This document shows, piece after piece, positions 17,899 to 25,571 of a stretch of DNA of 64,000 nt. The stretch covers positions 186,001 to 250,000 of the forward strand of contig JAHLLS010000004.1 in the NCBI GenBank assembly GCA_020444045.1. The letters are read 5' to 3'. The translations under genes were made by a program, and so were the position numbers. Source of the stretch: Deltaproteobacteria bacterium. GTDB taxonomy: Bacteria > Desulfobacterota > Desulfobacteria > Desulfobacterales > UBA5852. The notes beneath the pieces are model-generated. The model was not told where the DNA came from. It did no database searches and saw only the letters and a list, made by a program, of their open reading frames with translations. Numbering within the stretch: position 1 is the stretch's first letter; every line of letters starts with the position of its first letter.

Positions 17899-19968
17899 TT
17901 AATCGAGGGACGCCATCGGATCCCTGGATTGGCGGGCAATATCCTCAGGCGTATTGTGGTAGCGGACATAACGGGCGCTTTCATAGATCCCCAGGCAGAG
18001 TTGTTTCATTTTTTCGGCCATCACCGGGTATTGGGCCGATACGTCATCGATGGGGGCCTCGGGGTCCAGTTTGAACAGTTTGGGGGAACTGCCGTCCCCC
18101 TTCACATTGTAATAGAAATCTGCGCCAATCAGCCCGAGCAAAGGCACAGGGGCGTGCAGAATCGTGAAGGCATAGCGGTCTTTGGCATAGCGCGGGTCGA
18201 AAAGATCACGCCCGAACGTTGTGTTGATATACGGTTGCCCGGTCATTCCGGCAATGGTCGGCATCACGTCCACTTCACTGGCGACGGTATCGATGACCCG
18301 GGGCGAAGGCATCAGTTTGGGGGCATAGATCAGCAGCGGCACGTGGTAGCGGTTCATGAGGAGTTCATGCTCGTAGGCGGGACGATGTTTCGCGTTACGC
18401 ACCAGGCCGTGATCCCCGAAAAATAAAAACACGGTATTGTCGAAATAGCTTTCCGTTTGGGCAATGTCGATGAAGCGGCCGATGCTGTGGTCCATGAAAC
18501 GATAGGAGTTATAGGCATCCGCCGAACGAAACCCGTAGCGCAGTGCCATTTCATCGCTGATAGGGTTGGGCTGAAACCCGTCGTTATCCGGTGGAATCGT
18601 ATAGGGCCGATGATTTCCGGAGGTTTGAATGATGGCGAAGAAAGGCTCCGGGCCGGCAGTTTTCAGCACGGCGTTGGCTTCCTTGAACAGATCCAGGTCG
18701 GAAATGCCCCAGACATCCACCCGGGGTGAGGCATAGCTGCCCTCTTCATAGATGGTCAGATCGCGGATATTGGTGGAGAGCAGTCCCCGGATTTCCCCCC
18801 AACTGGCGCTGCCGCCCAGAAAGTAAAATTTTCGATAATCCTTCATTTCATTGGCAATCACATGCTGTCGCACGACCAGGGGGTTGCGGGAGGATGTTTT
18901 AATGAGTTCGATATCGGGAATGCCGCTCACGGCGGCGAAAACAGATCGTGCCGTTCCACCGTGGGGGGTGTAGAAGCGTGTAAAAAGTGTTCCCTCGCGG
19001 GCAAGCCGGTCGAAATGGGGGGTCGGATCCAGGGGATTACCGGAAAGGCTGGTTTTGTAGAAGGCGAAGGACTCCAGAATAACCACAATGACGTTGGGGG
19101 GCTGGGAAAAAGGGTTTGGCCCTTTGCATCGCCTTACGAAAGAGAGATGCTTTTTGTCTTTCGGTGCTACACCTAAAAAATCGGTGATGCGATCGTAATG
19201 GGCGGCGACTTTTTCCTGGTCGTAAGCCACCTCCCTGTTTTTCAAGGTGTCATAGAAATAGAGCACCGGGTTGAGGGCGAGCGCGGAAACAAACGCATTG
19301 TTGGAGAAAAAAGCATCGCTCCAGCGCAGGGGGTACCAGGACAGTTTGCCGTATAGACCAAAGCCATATACCAGAACAAAACCGGTCACGACGGCAGTGC
19401 GCCGCCACCGGGACTTTTGTGAAGGGCGCCCGGCGAATCTGCTGACGAGGCGGGATTGCCCATATCCGGCGCCGGCGATGAACAGGATTATCACCGCTAG
19501 GATCGGCCACACCGGATAACTCTCGACAACCATCCGGTAGGACTCCCGCAGGTTATACAGGAATCGCAGGATGGTGGCATCGAGACGGCTTTCAAGGTAG
19601 GCAAAATAGGCAAAATCGAAGACGTAAAGAAGGCCGATGACGGCGGCCACAATCGTCAGATAGGCGACCCAGATGCGTTTGCCGCGCGGTGTATCGAACA
19701 GGTTGACGGGTTTGATCCATCCCAGCAGCAGAACCGGCAGCAGCACGATTAGGATCAGGCGGCTGTCGAATTTGAAGCCGACAAAAAAAGCGTTGGTCAA
19801 AATGGGCAAGAGGATAGTGGTATCCGGGGCCTGGAAATAAAAGTAGAACCCGAGGCGCAGCAGCGTCAGGCACGCCAGGCTGACCAGGAAGTTCAACATC
19901 AGGAAGCGGATCAAACGGGGAGACATGGGAGATTTCATTCGGATTGCCTGTCGAATCGTCGTTGCCAT
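17899..19968 (-). CDS. LtaS-type membrane [18 protein letters not shown] (sulfatase superfamily), paralogue 4
   Basis: A 689-residue protein with five N-terminal helices and a catalytic domain with VILESFAFYK, HGGTARSVFA (Thr nucleophile), TSGNHRPYT and FFGDHGLV. The tail LGIYESARYVRYHNTPEDIA is the segment duplicated in the remnant at 11029-11345, so this gene or a close sister was copied in the past. Start ATG at 19968 is taken; ATGs at residues 11 and 15 are alternatives because no site has a clear ribosome binding site. The acceptor is unknown. Confidence 0.88.
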   Translation of the reverse strand: MATTIRQAIRMKSPMSPRLIRFLMLNFLVSLACLTLLRLGFYFYFQAPDTTILLPILTNAFFVGFKFDSRLILIVLLPVLLLGWIKPVNLFDTPRGKRIWVAYLTIVAAVIGLLYVFDFAYFAYLESRLDATILRFLYNLRESYRMVVESYPVWPILAVIILFIAGAGYGQSRLVSRFAGRPSQKSRWRRTAVVTGFVLVYGFGLYGKLSWYPLRWSDAFFSNNAFVSALALNPVLYFYDTLKNREVAYDQEKVAAHYDRITDFLGVAPKDKKHLSFVRRCKGPNPFSQPPNVIVVILESFAFYKTSLSGNPLDPTPHFDRLAREGTLFTRFYTPHGGTARSVFAAVSGIPDIELIKTSSRNPLVVRQHVIANEMKDYRKFYFLGGSASWGEIRGLLSTNIRDLTIYEEGSYASPRVDVWGISDLDLFKEANAVLKTAGPEPFFAIIQTSGNHRPYTIPPDNDGFQPNPISDEMALRYGFRSADAYNSYRFMDHSIGRFIDIAQTESYFDNTVFLFFGDHGLVRNAKHRPAYEHELLMNRYHVPLLIYAPKLMPSPRVIDTVASEVDVMPTIAGMTGQPYINTTFGRDLFDPRYAKDRYAFTILHAPVPLLGLIGADFYYNVKGDGSSPKLFKLDPEAPIDDVSAQYPVMAEKMKQLCLGIYESARYVRYHNTPEDIARQSRDPMASLD

Positions 19969-20006
19969 TATGGGGTGGCGGATACGGGTTTGGGGGTAAC
20001 GATGCC

Positions 20007-20582
20007 CTACGATGGGTCGCTTGCCGTTATCCTATGCCGGGGCTTGTAATTCAAGACAAAGTCGCCCTTGCGGGTGCCCCGATCGAACGAACTCTTGTAG
20101 GTCATGAACCTTGTGGCGTTTTGGGCCTTTTCATTGTCCCAGCCCTCGTACTCCATTCGGTAGAGTGCTGAAAAGAGAACCGCGCGGCTGACGCCGTGGT
20201 GACAGTGAATGAGCACCGGGAAAACGGCGGGATCGTCCATGACGGCCAGATATTGCTCGACCGTCTTTTGCAGCGGGGCCTGATGGGAGGGGATGTTGAC
20301 ATGACGTACGCCGATGGCCGTCATGGCGGCATGCTCGGCGGCGATGGCGTCCTTTTCCTCTTCCTGGCGGAGATCGATGACGGTTTTGATGTGATGCCGT
20401 TGGACCACTTTGGTGAGCTTCTCCGGCGGCATGGCGCTGGATTTATAAACTTTTCCTTCGGTGATCGGCATGAAACGATAATTGATATGCACATGGTACA
20501 GGTAGACGGCCGTCGCCACCAGAGCAATGGAACCGAGGATAAGACCGGTGACTTTAAGCGTCCTTTTTTTATTGGATGACAT
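20007..20582 (-). CDS. Membrane-anchored cysteine phosphatase (dual-specificity/Tyr phosphatase fold)
   Basis: A 191-residue protein with an N-terminal membrane anchor (about residues 12-30) and a phosphatase domain. The P-loop HCHHGVSRA gives the C-x5-R motif with Cys127 and Arg133, and IDLR near residue 70 lies at the usual general-acid loop region. Start ATG at 20582 has AGAGGA upstream. It lies just downstream of paralogue 4 on the chromosome map and transcribes the same way. Possible substrates are phosphotyrosine, or a lipid or undecaprenyl phosphate; LPS-region phosphatases of this fold exist, so a lipid A or carrier-lipid role is an inference. Confidence 0.82.
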   Translation of the reverse strand: MSSNKKRTLKVTGLILGSIALVATAVYLYHVHINYRFMPITEGKVYKSSAMPPEKLTKVVQRHHIKTVIDLRQEEEKDAIAAEHAAMTAIGVRHVNIPSHQAPLQKTVEQYLAVMDDPAVFPVLIHCHHGVSRAVLFSALYRMEYEGWDNEKAQNATRFMTYKSSFDRGTRKGDFVLNYKPRHRITASDPS

Positions 20583-20734
20583 GTGAAGTCCTCTTATGGG
20601 TTGGAGGTGATCCAATCAGGCGATTCGCGATGCCGGATGCCAAGTGTGAGGGAGTCCGTTCGAGGGGCAGATCGAGATGCCTTGATTGGATGATTTTTAA
20701 ACAAATCATTTTATTTTTCAACCTTTTTAGTGCG

Positions 20735-21426
20735 AAGCAGAAACCCACGTTCTACGGGCGTGGTGAAGTGGAACTGGCTAAGCCGGTCCCGGATGGGCAT
20801 GGCCTGAAAGGCCGGTCATGCTATCCTTGCAGCGAGTTGTTGCCGCAACATCAAAGCAAGGAGGGAGCAGTGAGCCGGTTCCGTAGACTATCACACACGA
20901 TATGGCATTGTCAGTACCACATTGTTTGGGTTCCAAAGTATCGTTTTCGCATACTCGTGGGAGCCGTAAGGGATGCTGTCCACGACGGTATCCAAGCGAT
21001 TTGCGGATTTGCCGGATGCGAGGTGGTTGAATTGAATGTTCAAAAGGACCACGTGCATCTTTTGGCAATGATCCCACCGAAGGTATCGATTTCGGACTTA
21101 ATGGGCCGCGTAAAGGGTCAAACAACGATGAAGGTGTTCCGGCAGTGTCTAATATTGTGCCGTAAGCCCTATTGGGGCAATCATTTTTGGGCCAAAGGCT
21201 ACTGCGTGGACACGATCGGTTTGGATGCGGAAATGATACGCAAGTATGTGCGCCACCAGGAGAAAGCCGAAAGGCAGCAAGAGCAACTGAAGCTGGACGA
21301 CTAACCACTACCATGCGCCACAGCTCACAGCCCTGCCCCCTTGGGGGTAGGGTCTGGCCCCCCCCTATGGGGGGCTCAGTTAAAGCCGCGTCCTTTGGGC
21401 GCGGATTCTTTACAAAGATTACGTTA
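20735..21426 (+). mobile_element. IS200/IS605-type insertion sequence (Y1 transposase, no tnpB)
   Basis: The element carries tnpA alone, as in IS200. Imperfect hairpins mark both ends: CCACG...CGTGG near 20747-20768 and CCGCGTCC-TTT-GGGCGCGG near 21383-21403. Ends are estimated from the hairpins and from the point where homology to the kinase gene begins at 21428; there is no inverted terminal repeat, as expected for this family. It sits exactly at the broken end of a kinase pseudogene, whose C-terminal part is not found on the other side. Confidence 0.75.
20870..21304 (+). CDS. tnpA: IS200-type transposase TnpA (HUH Y1 family)
   Basis: A 144-residue Y1 transposase, the normal length. It cuts and joins single-stranded DNA. 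The HUH motif is His61 and His63 in KDHVHLLAM, and the catalytic tyrosine is Tyr126 in IRKYVRHQE. The GTG at 20870 with AAGGAGGGA upstream is the start; the open frame from 20576 runs into the phosphatase promoter region. The gene is full length and may be active. Confidence 0.92.
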   Translation: MSRFRRLSHTIWHCQYHIVWVPKYRFRILVGAVRDAVHDGIQAICGFAGCEVVELNVQKDHVHLLAMIPPKVSISDLMGRVKGQTTMKVFRQCLILCRKPYWGNHFWAKGYCVDTIGLDAEMIRKYVRHQEKAERQQEQLKLDD

Positions 21427-21427
21427 T

Positions 21428-21714
21428 TCACGATAGGCCGTTGGTTTTATATGAAATGGATGGCGGGTGCTCCGGCAGCAATGCCCTTCCTGGCGCTTGA
21501 GATAGACGCCGGACCGCGCCTGCGGTGATTCCTGTAATTCGATACGGCAAACACCGCTTCACCCCCGGCGGCGATAGTTGGGCGCTTCCACCCAGGCGGC
21601 CGTGACGGACCAGAGGGCTTCGAAGCAGTCAAGAATGCTCATCCGCAGCCGTTCACGATCGGCATCCGACCCGAACACTTCGTGGACGTCATGGGGCGCT
21701 TTTTTTGAGAACAT
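21428..21714 (-). pseudogene. Truncated InaA-type LPS kinase pseudogene
   Basis: This is the first 93 or so codons of a paralogue of the intact kinase at 32913-33755. The match runs from MFSKK to PTAYRE, in frame throughout, with only small spacing changes. Two lesions kill it: the Trp in the intact motif RRRGWSG is TGA here (21559-21561), and the reading frame ends at the IS200-type element directly after TAYRE. Its start overlaps the upstream [17 protein letters not shown] by 26 bases, exactly as in the intact pair. The C-terminal two thirds are gone. Confidence 0.9.
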
Positions 21715-22360
21715 AGACCCTCCACATGGCGTAAAATTTCAGGAAATCGATATGGCCGGCGATCACGAACCCGGTATCGGTAAATTCGCGCTCGACCACG
21801 GCGCGTTTCAGAACGATGCGATTTTGATAGGTCTTGTGGATCCGGCGTGCCTCCAGTTTCCGTCGCTTGAGGGCTTTATAGTTACCGTCCACCCATAGCG
21901 ATACAGCCACCGTATCGCGGGTCACGCGATGGAATTCTTTTAGCATCGCCACGCGATCCTCCGGCCGGGTGATGTGATGCAGCAGGCGCATGCAGAAGAT
22001 GAGGTCCACGCTGGCGTTTTCCATCGGGATGTCGAAGGCGGAACACGGAAAGGTTTTGATTCGGGCCAACAGATTGGGCGGGTTTATTTCGCGGGCGACG
22101 GCCAGCATGGCCTCGCTGTTGTCGGCGGCCAGTATCGTGCGGTTCTGTTTTTGGGCCAGCAAGGGCCAGAAGCGGCCGGTCCCGCAGGGTAGATCCAGCA
22201 CGATTGGGGGATTACCTGCCAAGGCCAGGGCCCGGGCGGCCATCCGCTGTTCGCGCCAGTTCGACAGACGGTGGCTGAATGTGTTGCGGTGCTTGTCATG
22301 GTATTTCAGAGCGTGTTGGAAGGTGTATTTGGATGAAAACGTAAGATTTTTTGTCTGCAT
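21689..22360 (-). CDS. Class I SAM-dependent [17 protein letters not shown], twin of 33730-34401
   Basis: A 223-residue [17 protein letters not shown] with LDLPCGTGRFWPLL (SAM site), LAADNSEAMLAVA and MRLLHHITRPED. It is nearly colinear with the 223-residue gene at 33730-34401: most residues from WREQ(R/Q)MAARALALAG to the C-terminal FYAMWR(V/L)YVLKK are identical. Here the downstream kinase partner is dead, so this copy is an orphaned half of a duplicated two-gene module. The substrate is unknown; coupling to an InaA-type kinase suggests an LPS core or lipid target. Confidence 0.85.
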   Translation of the reverse strand: MQTKNLTFSSKYTFQHALKYHDKHRNTFSHRLSNWREQRMAARALALAGNPPIVLDLPCGTGRFWPLLAQKQNRTILAADNSEAMLAVAREINPPNLLARIKTFPCSAFDIPMENASVDLIFCMRLLHHITRPEDRVAMLKEFHRVTRDTVAVSLWVDGNYKALKRRKLEARRIHKTYQNRIVLKRAVVEREFTDTGFVIAGHIDFLKFYAMWRVYVLKKSAP

Positions 22361-22398
22361 AAGGGGCCCTTTGGCCGCTATGGCTGGCGATTGCTGGA

Positions 22399-22746
22399 TT
22401 AAGGACGGAAACTTGAGAGCGTTAATAACAATGTGGCAAACAGCCTGTCGTGTGCCGTGCCGTGAAATGTGTGTCGCCGATTATCTTTATGGTTGTTTGC
22501 TCCTTCGTGTGAGGCTTCAAACGGGGTTGCCGTGTCCCTGGCCGCACCGGTCTGGTGCTGTTTGATCGGGGGGAGAGATATCCCTGGGTTTTCGTATGCA
22601 CGATTGGAAGATTGTGTGTATGTGGCAGAAAGGGTTTGATCTTGTTCCCAATGCGAACGCACCCCCCCAAAGATGCCGCCCAACAGCACAAGTCCTATCA
22701 AGGCGTGGTATCTATTTATCTCTCGACGTTTAAAGATGAGCCGCAT
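22399..22746 (-). CDS. Possible small membrane-anchored protein
   Basis: A frame of 115 codons with ATG at 22746 and GGGAG eight bases upstream. One hydrophobic segment lies near the N-terminus (ALIGLVLLGGIFGGV, residues 15-29), and the rest is polar and low in complexity. It lies downstream of the histidine kinase on the same strand with a gap of about 250 bases in which nothing is seen. It matches no family I know. It may be a real small envelope gene or a chance frame. Confidence 0.4.
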   Translation of the reverse strand: MRLIFKRREINRYHALIGLVLLGGIFGGVRSHWEQDQTLSATYTQSSNRAYENPGISLPPIKQHQTGAARDTATPFEASHEGANNHKDNRRHTFHGTAHDRLFATLLLTLSSFRP

Positions 22747-22998
22747 GTTCTCGCTCCCAGCCGGTTTCCATCCTTGTCGTAATTCGTAAAAGGACAGCCC
22801 GTCACTTCTGTTACAAGCGGTGGCGATTGATTTTAACTGGCATGATTTAGCCTATGAGACATTACCGCTTCATGATCAAAAGATTGCTGATTGGTCATCT
22901 TCAATTGCGATGGCGTCAAGGGAGAAGATGGAAGGGGGGCAGGCTCGATGGCGGGAGCGCGCGCTTCCTCTGCAAAGCGGGTATTTCCGCCGCTGGTA

Positions 22999-24417
22999 TT
23001 ATGATGTGATGCGCGCTTGCGGCAGCCTGACGGTGACGAGGGTGCCGTGACCGTATCGACTTGAGACATGAATGTCGCCGTCATGCTCCAGGGCAATGGC
23101 ACGCGCCAGGTTGAGGCCAAGACCTGTGCCGCTCTGGTGGCGGCTCTTGTCACAGCGGTAGAATCGATCGAAAATGTGGGGCAGGTTTTCCGGGGAGATG
23201 CCGATGCCGTTGTCTTCAAAGACGAGAATTGCTTCGTTTTTTAGGGCTTCCAATCGTACGGTGACGCGGCCACCCTTTTCGGTATATTTAAGGGCATTGT
23301 CCAGCAGATTGGCGATCAGGCGCTGCAAGCTGGCCGGTTCACCCGCGATATGACAGGTGGGGGTGCTTTGCTGCACGGACAGGGCAATGCGTTTGTCTTC
23401 CGCCAGAGGTTGAAACAGATCGCAGGCCTCGTGGACGAGAAAGGCCAGATCGACGTTTTCCTTCCGGGATGGTCGTGTGCCGGCCTCGATCTCGGAGATA
23501 AAGAGCATGGTCTCTACAAGGGACAGCAGGCGGTCGCATTCACTGATGGTATGGGCCATGACCTCGGTGTATTCTTCCGGATCCTTGACGTCATGCAGCG
23601 CGAGCTCCGCGGCCGCACGGATGCGGGCAATGGGGCTGCGGAGATCGTGGGCGATGTTGTCCGTCACTTCCTGCATGCCGGCAACAAGGGCTTGGATGCG
23701 GTCCAGCATGGTGTTAAAGGCGACCGCCAGATTCTCGACGTCGCCCTTCATGTTCTGGGTGGGGACCCGGGTATCAAACTGCCCCTGGGCAATGATCCGG
23801 CTGGCGCTCGTGATGTCATTGATGCCGGCCGTGGCCTTCCAGGAGATGAACCCTCCGCAGACAATCCCGGCCAGGACCGCCGCCGCTGCCAACACAACGA
23901 AGATATCCTTCAGGTCATGCAAAAACCGCTCATCGTATTTCAGGGAATGGCCTATTTGCATGACATAGTCGGTTCCTATAGGGCCTGTCAGAATGCGGAT
24001 ATGGTGATGGTGTCCGGGAACCAGGATGGTCACGATCTGATATGGTGCCCCGTTGAGTTGTGCGATCATCGATGGGTCCGGTGCGGTCAAGGATTCCCAA
24101 TTGGCCATGTTCGATTGCGCAACGGGTTGCCCCTCCGGCGTCAGGAGCCTGAAAAACACATTTTCGACGCCCTCGGTGCCGGATTCGAGGATCGCCTCGC
24201 GCTGTACGGCGGGTATCCCCCCTTCCTCAAAAATGATCTGGAATTCTTTGTATTCATTGCGGATGGCGGTGTCTTTACTTTTTATAAAATAGTTCTCTAC
24301 GGAGGAGTAGAGAAAAAAGAGCGCCACCAGCAGGGTCAGGGTAAGGACCCCGGTATACCACAGCGTCAGTTTGATTTTCAGGTAATGGCGCAGGCGGCTA
24401 ATTTGCTTTAAGAACAT
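22999..24417 (-). CDS. Sensor histidine kinase (HisKA class) with His-rich periplasmic loop
   Basis: A 472-residue kinase: TM1 about 17-40, periplasmic sensor 41-170, TM2 about 171-193, HAMP, HisKA with phospho-accepting His257 in TDNIAHDLRSP, and an ATPase domain with NLLDNALKY, FEDNGIGIS and GTGLGLNLA. The sensor contains four consecutive histidines (136-139, VPGHHHHIRI), suggesting metal sensing. Its 5' end overlaps the response regulator by 20 bases. It is downstream of the arn genes on the same strand, an arrangement like pmrAB beside arn functions, so control of lipid A modification is likely. Confidence 0.92.
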   Translation of the reverse strand: MFLKQISRLRHYLKIKLTLWYTGVLTLTLLVALFFLYSSVENYFIKSKDTAIRNEYKEFQIIFEEGGIPAVQREAILESGTEGVENVFFRLLTPEGQPVAQSNMANWESLTAPDPSMIAQLNGAPYQIVTILVPGHHHHIRILTGPIGTDYVMQIGHSLKYDERFLHDLKDIFVVLAAAAVLAGIVCGGFISWKATAGINDITSASRIIAQGQFDTRVPTQNMKGDVENLAVAFNTMLDRIQALVAGMQEVTDNIAHDLRSPIARIRAAAELALHDVKDPEEYTEVMAHTISECDRLLSLVETMLFISEIEAGTRPSRKENVDLAFLVHEACDLFQPLAEDKRIALSVQQSTPTCHIAGEPASLQRLIANLLDNALKYTEKGGRVTVRLEALKNEAILVFEDNGIGISPENLPHIFDRFYRCDKSRHQSGTGLGLNLARAIALEHDGDIHVSSRYGHGTLVTVRLPQARITS

Positions 24418-25072
24418 AGCCCGCCCCGCGAATGGTTTGAATCAGCTTGGTATCGTGGCCCTTGTCGATTTTATCCCGCAAGCGGCAGATACGGGCTTCC
24501 ACGACATTGGTTTCCGGATCGAAATTGTAATTCCAGACATGCTCGATGATCATGGTTTTGGTCACCACCCGGCCCTTGTTGTGCATGAGATATTCCAACA
24601 GGGCATATTCTTTGGGTTGGAGTTCGATCCTGTCGGCCCCACGGGTCACCTCGCGAGTCAGAAGATCGATTGTGAGATCGGCCGCACTCAAGGACGTGGG
24701 GTTGGCCGTTCCTGCAGCGCGCCGTAAGAGGGCCCGGATGCGGGCGACAAGTTCGGTGAATGCGAAAGGTTTGGTCAGATAGTCGTCACCGCCGCTTTGC
24801 AGGCCCTTGACCCGGTCATCGACCGACCGTTTGGCGCTAAGAATCAGGACCGGCGTCGCGACCCCGCTCTCACGCATGCGCTGCAGCACGGTGAGGCCGT
24901 CCAGCTTGGGCAGCATGATGTCGAGGATGGCAACATCGTAGGGTTCGGTTAGGGCCATGTGCAGCCCATCCTCGCCATTAGCGACATGGTCTACCGCAAA
25001 TCCTTCTTCCTGCAGGCCTTTTTGAATAAAGTGAGCGATGGTGTTGTCGTCTTCGACGATCAGGATTCGCAT
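24398..25072 (-). CDS. OmpR/PhoB-family response regulator
   Basis: A 224-residue regulator with a receiver domain (phospho-acceptor Asp51 in VAILDIMLPKLDG, acidic pair Glu-Asp-Asp at 7-9, Lys in LTKPF) and a winged-helix DNA-binding domain (LQPKEYALLEYLMHNKGRVV). It pairs with the overlapping histidine kinase. Position directly after the arn operon argues for a PmrA-like role. The 105-base gap to the SMR gene could hold its own promoter. Confidence 0.95.
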   Translation of the reverse strand: MRILIVEDDNTIAHFIQKGLQEEGFAVDHVANGEDGLHMALTEPYDVAILDIMLPKLDGLTVLQRMRESGVATPVLILSAKRSVDDRVKGLQSGGDDYLTKPFAFTELVARIRALLRRAAGTANPTSLSAADLTIDLLTREVTRGADRIELQPKEYALLEYLMHNKGRVVTKTMIIEHVWNYNFDPETNVVEARICRLRDKIDKGHDTKLIQTIRGAGYVLKAN

Positions 25073-25177
25073 CTTAAAATTTCCTTTTCACAATAGCTTT
25101 ACGCGTGATCGATTTAGGGCAGATGGCAATTGCAATGCTATTTTTGTTTGATTCCGGCAAGTGAGATTTGCGGAAGC

Positions 25178-25549
25178 TTATGCGGTCCGGGTAATCAGGT
25201 AGACACCGATGCAGATGGTGGCGATCCCCATCCATCGGACCAGGTCAACCGGCTCACCGAAGAAGGCCTTTCCGGCCAGTGCGGCCACGATGTACCCGAT
25301 GCTCAACATGGGATAGGCATAGCTGACATCCACCCGGGACAGGACCAGGAGCCATACGACGACACTCACGACATAGCAGCCCAGACCGATCAGGACGAAG
25401 GGGTTCATCCCTACTCTGAGGCCAATGGGAACCATATTCTCCAGGGAAAAGGCAAACACCCCGATGGTCCGCATGCCGTGTTTAAGCGCAATCTGGGCGG
25501 CGGCGTTGAGCAATACACCGGTCAGGATCAATGGCAGATATTTGTTCAT
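25178..25549 (-). CDS. SMR-type four-helix protein, probable aminoarabinose-lipid flippase
   Basis: A 123-residue protein with four membrane helices in the EmrE/SMR fold (N-terminus LLNAAAQIALKHGM, then VDVSYAYPMLSIGYI). In enterobacteria ArnE and ArnF, two such small proteins, are proposed to flip undecaprenyl-phosphate-L-Ara4N to the periplasm. Only one such gene follows arnT here, so the flippase would be a homodimer or use a partner elsewhere. Gap to arnT is 22 bases, consistent with one operon. Confidence 0.85.
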   Translation of the reverse strand: MNKYLPLILTGVLLNAAAQIALKHGMRTIGVFAFSLENMVPIGLRVGMNPFVLIGLGCYVVSVVVWLLVLSRVDVSYAYPMLSIGYIVAALAGKAFFGEPVDLVRWMGIATICIGVYLITRTA

Positions 25550-25571
25550 GTTTATAGCACCTCACGGAGAT

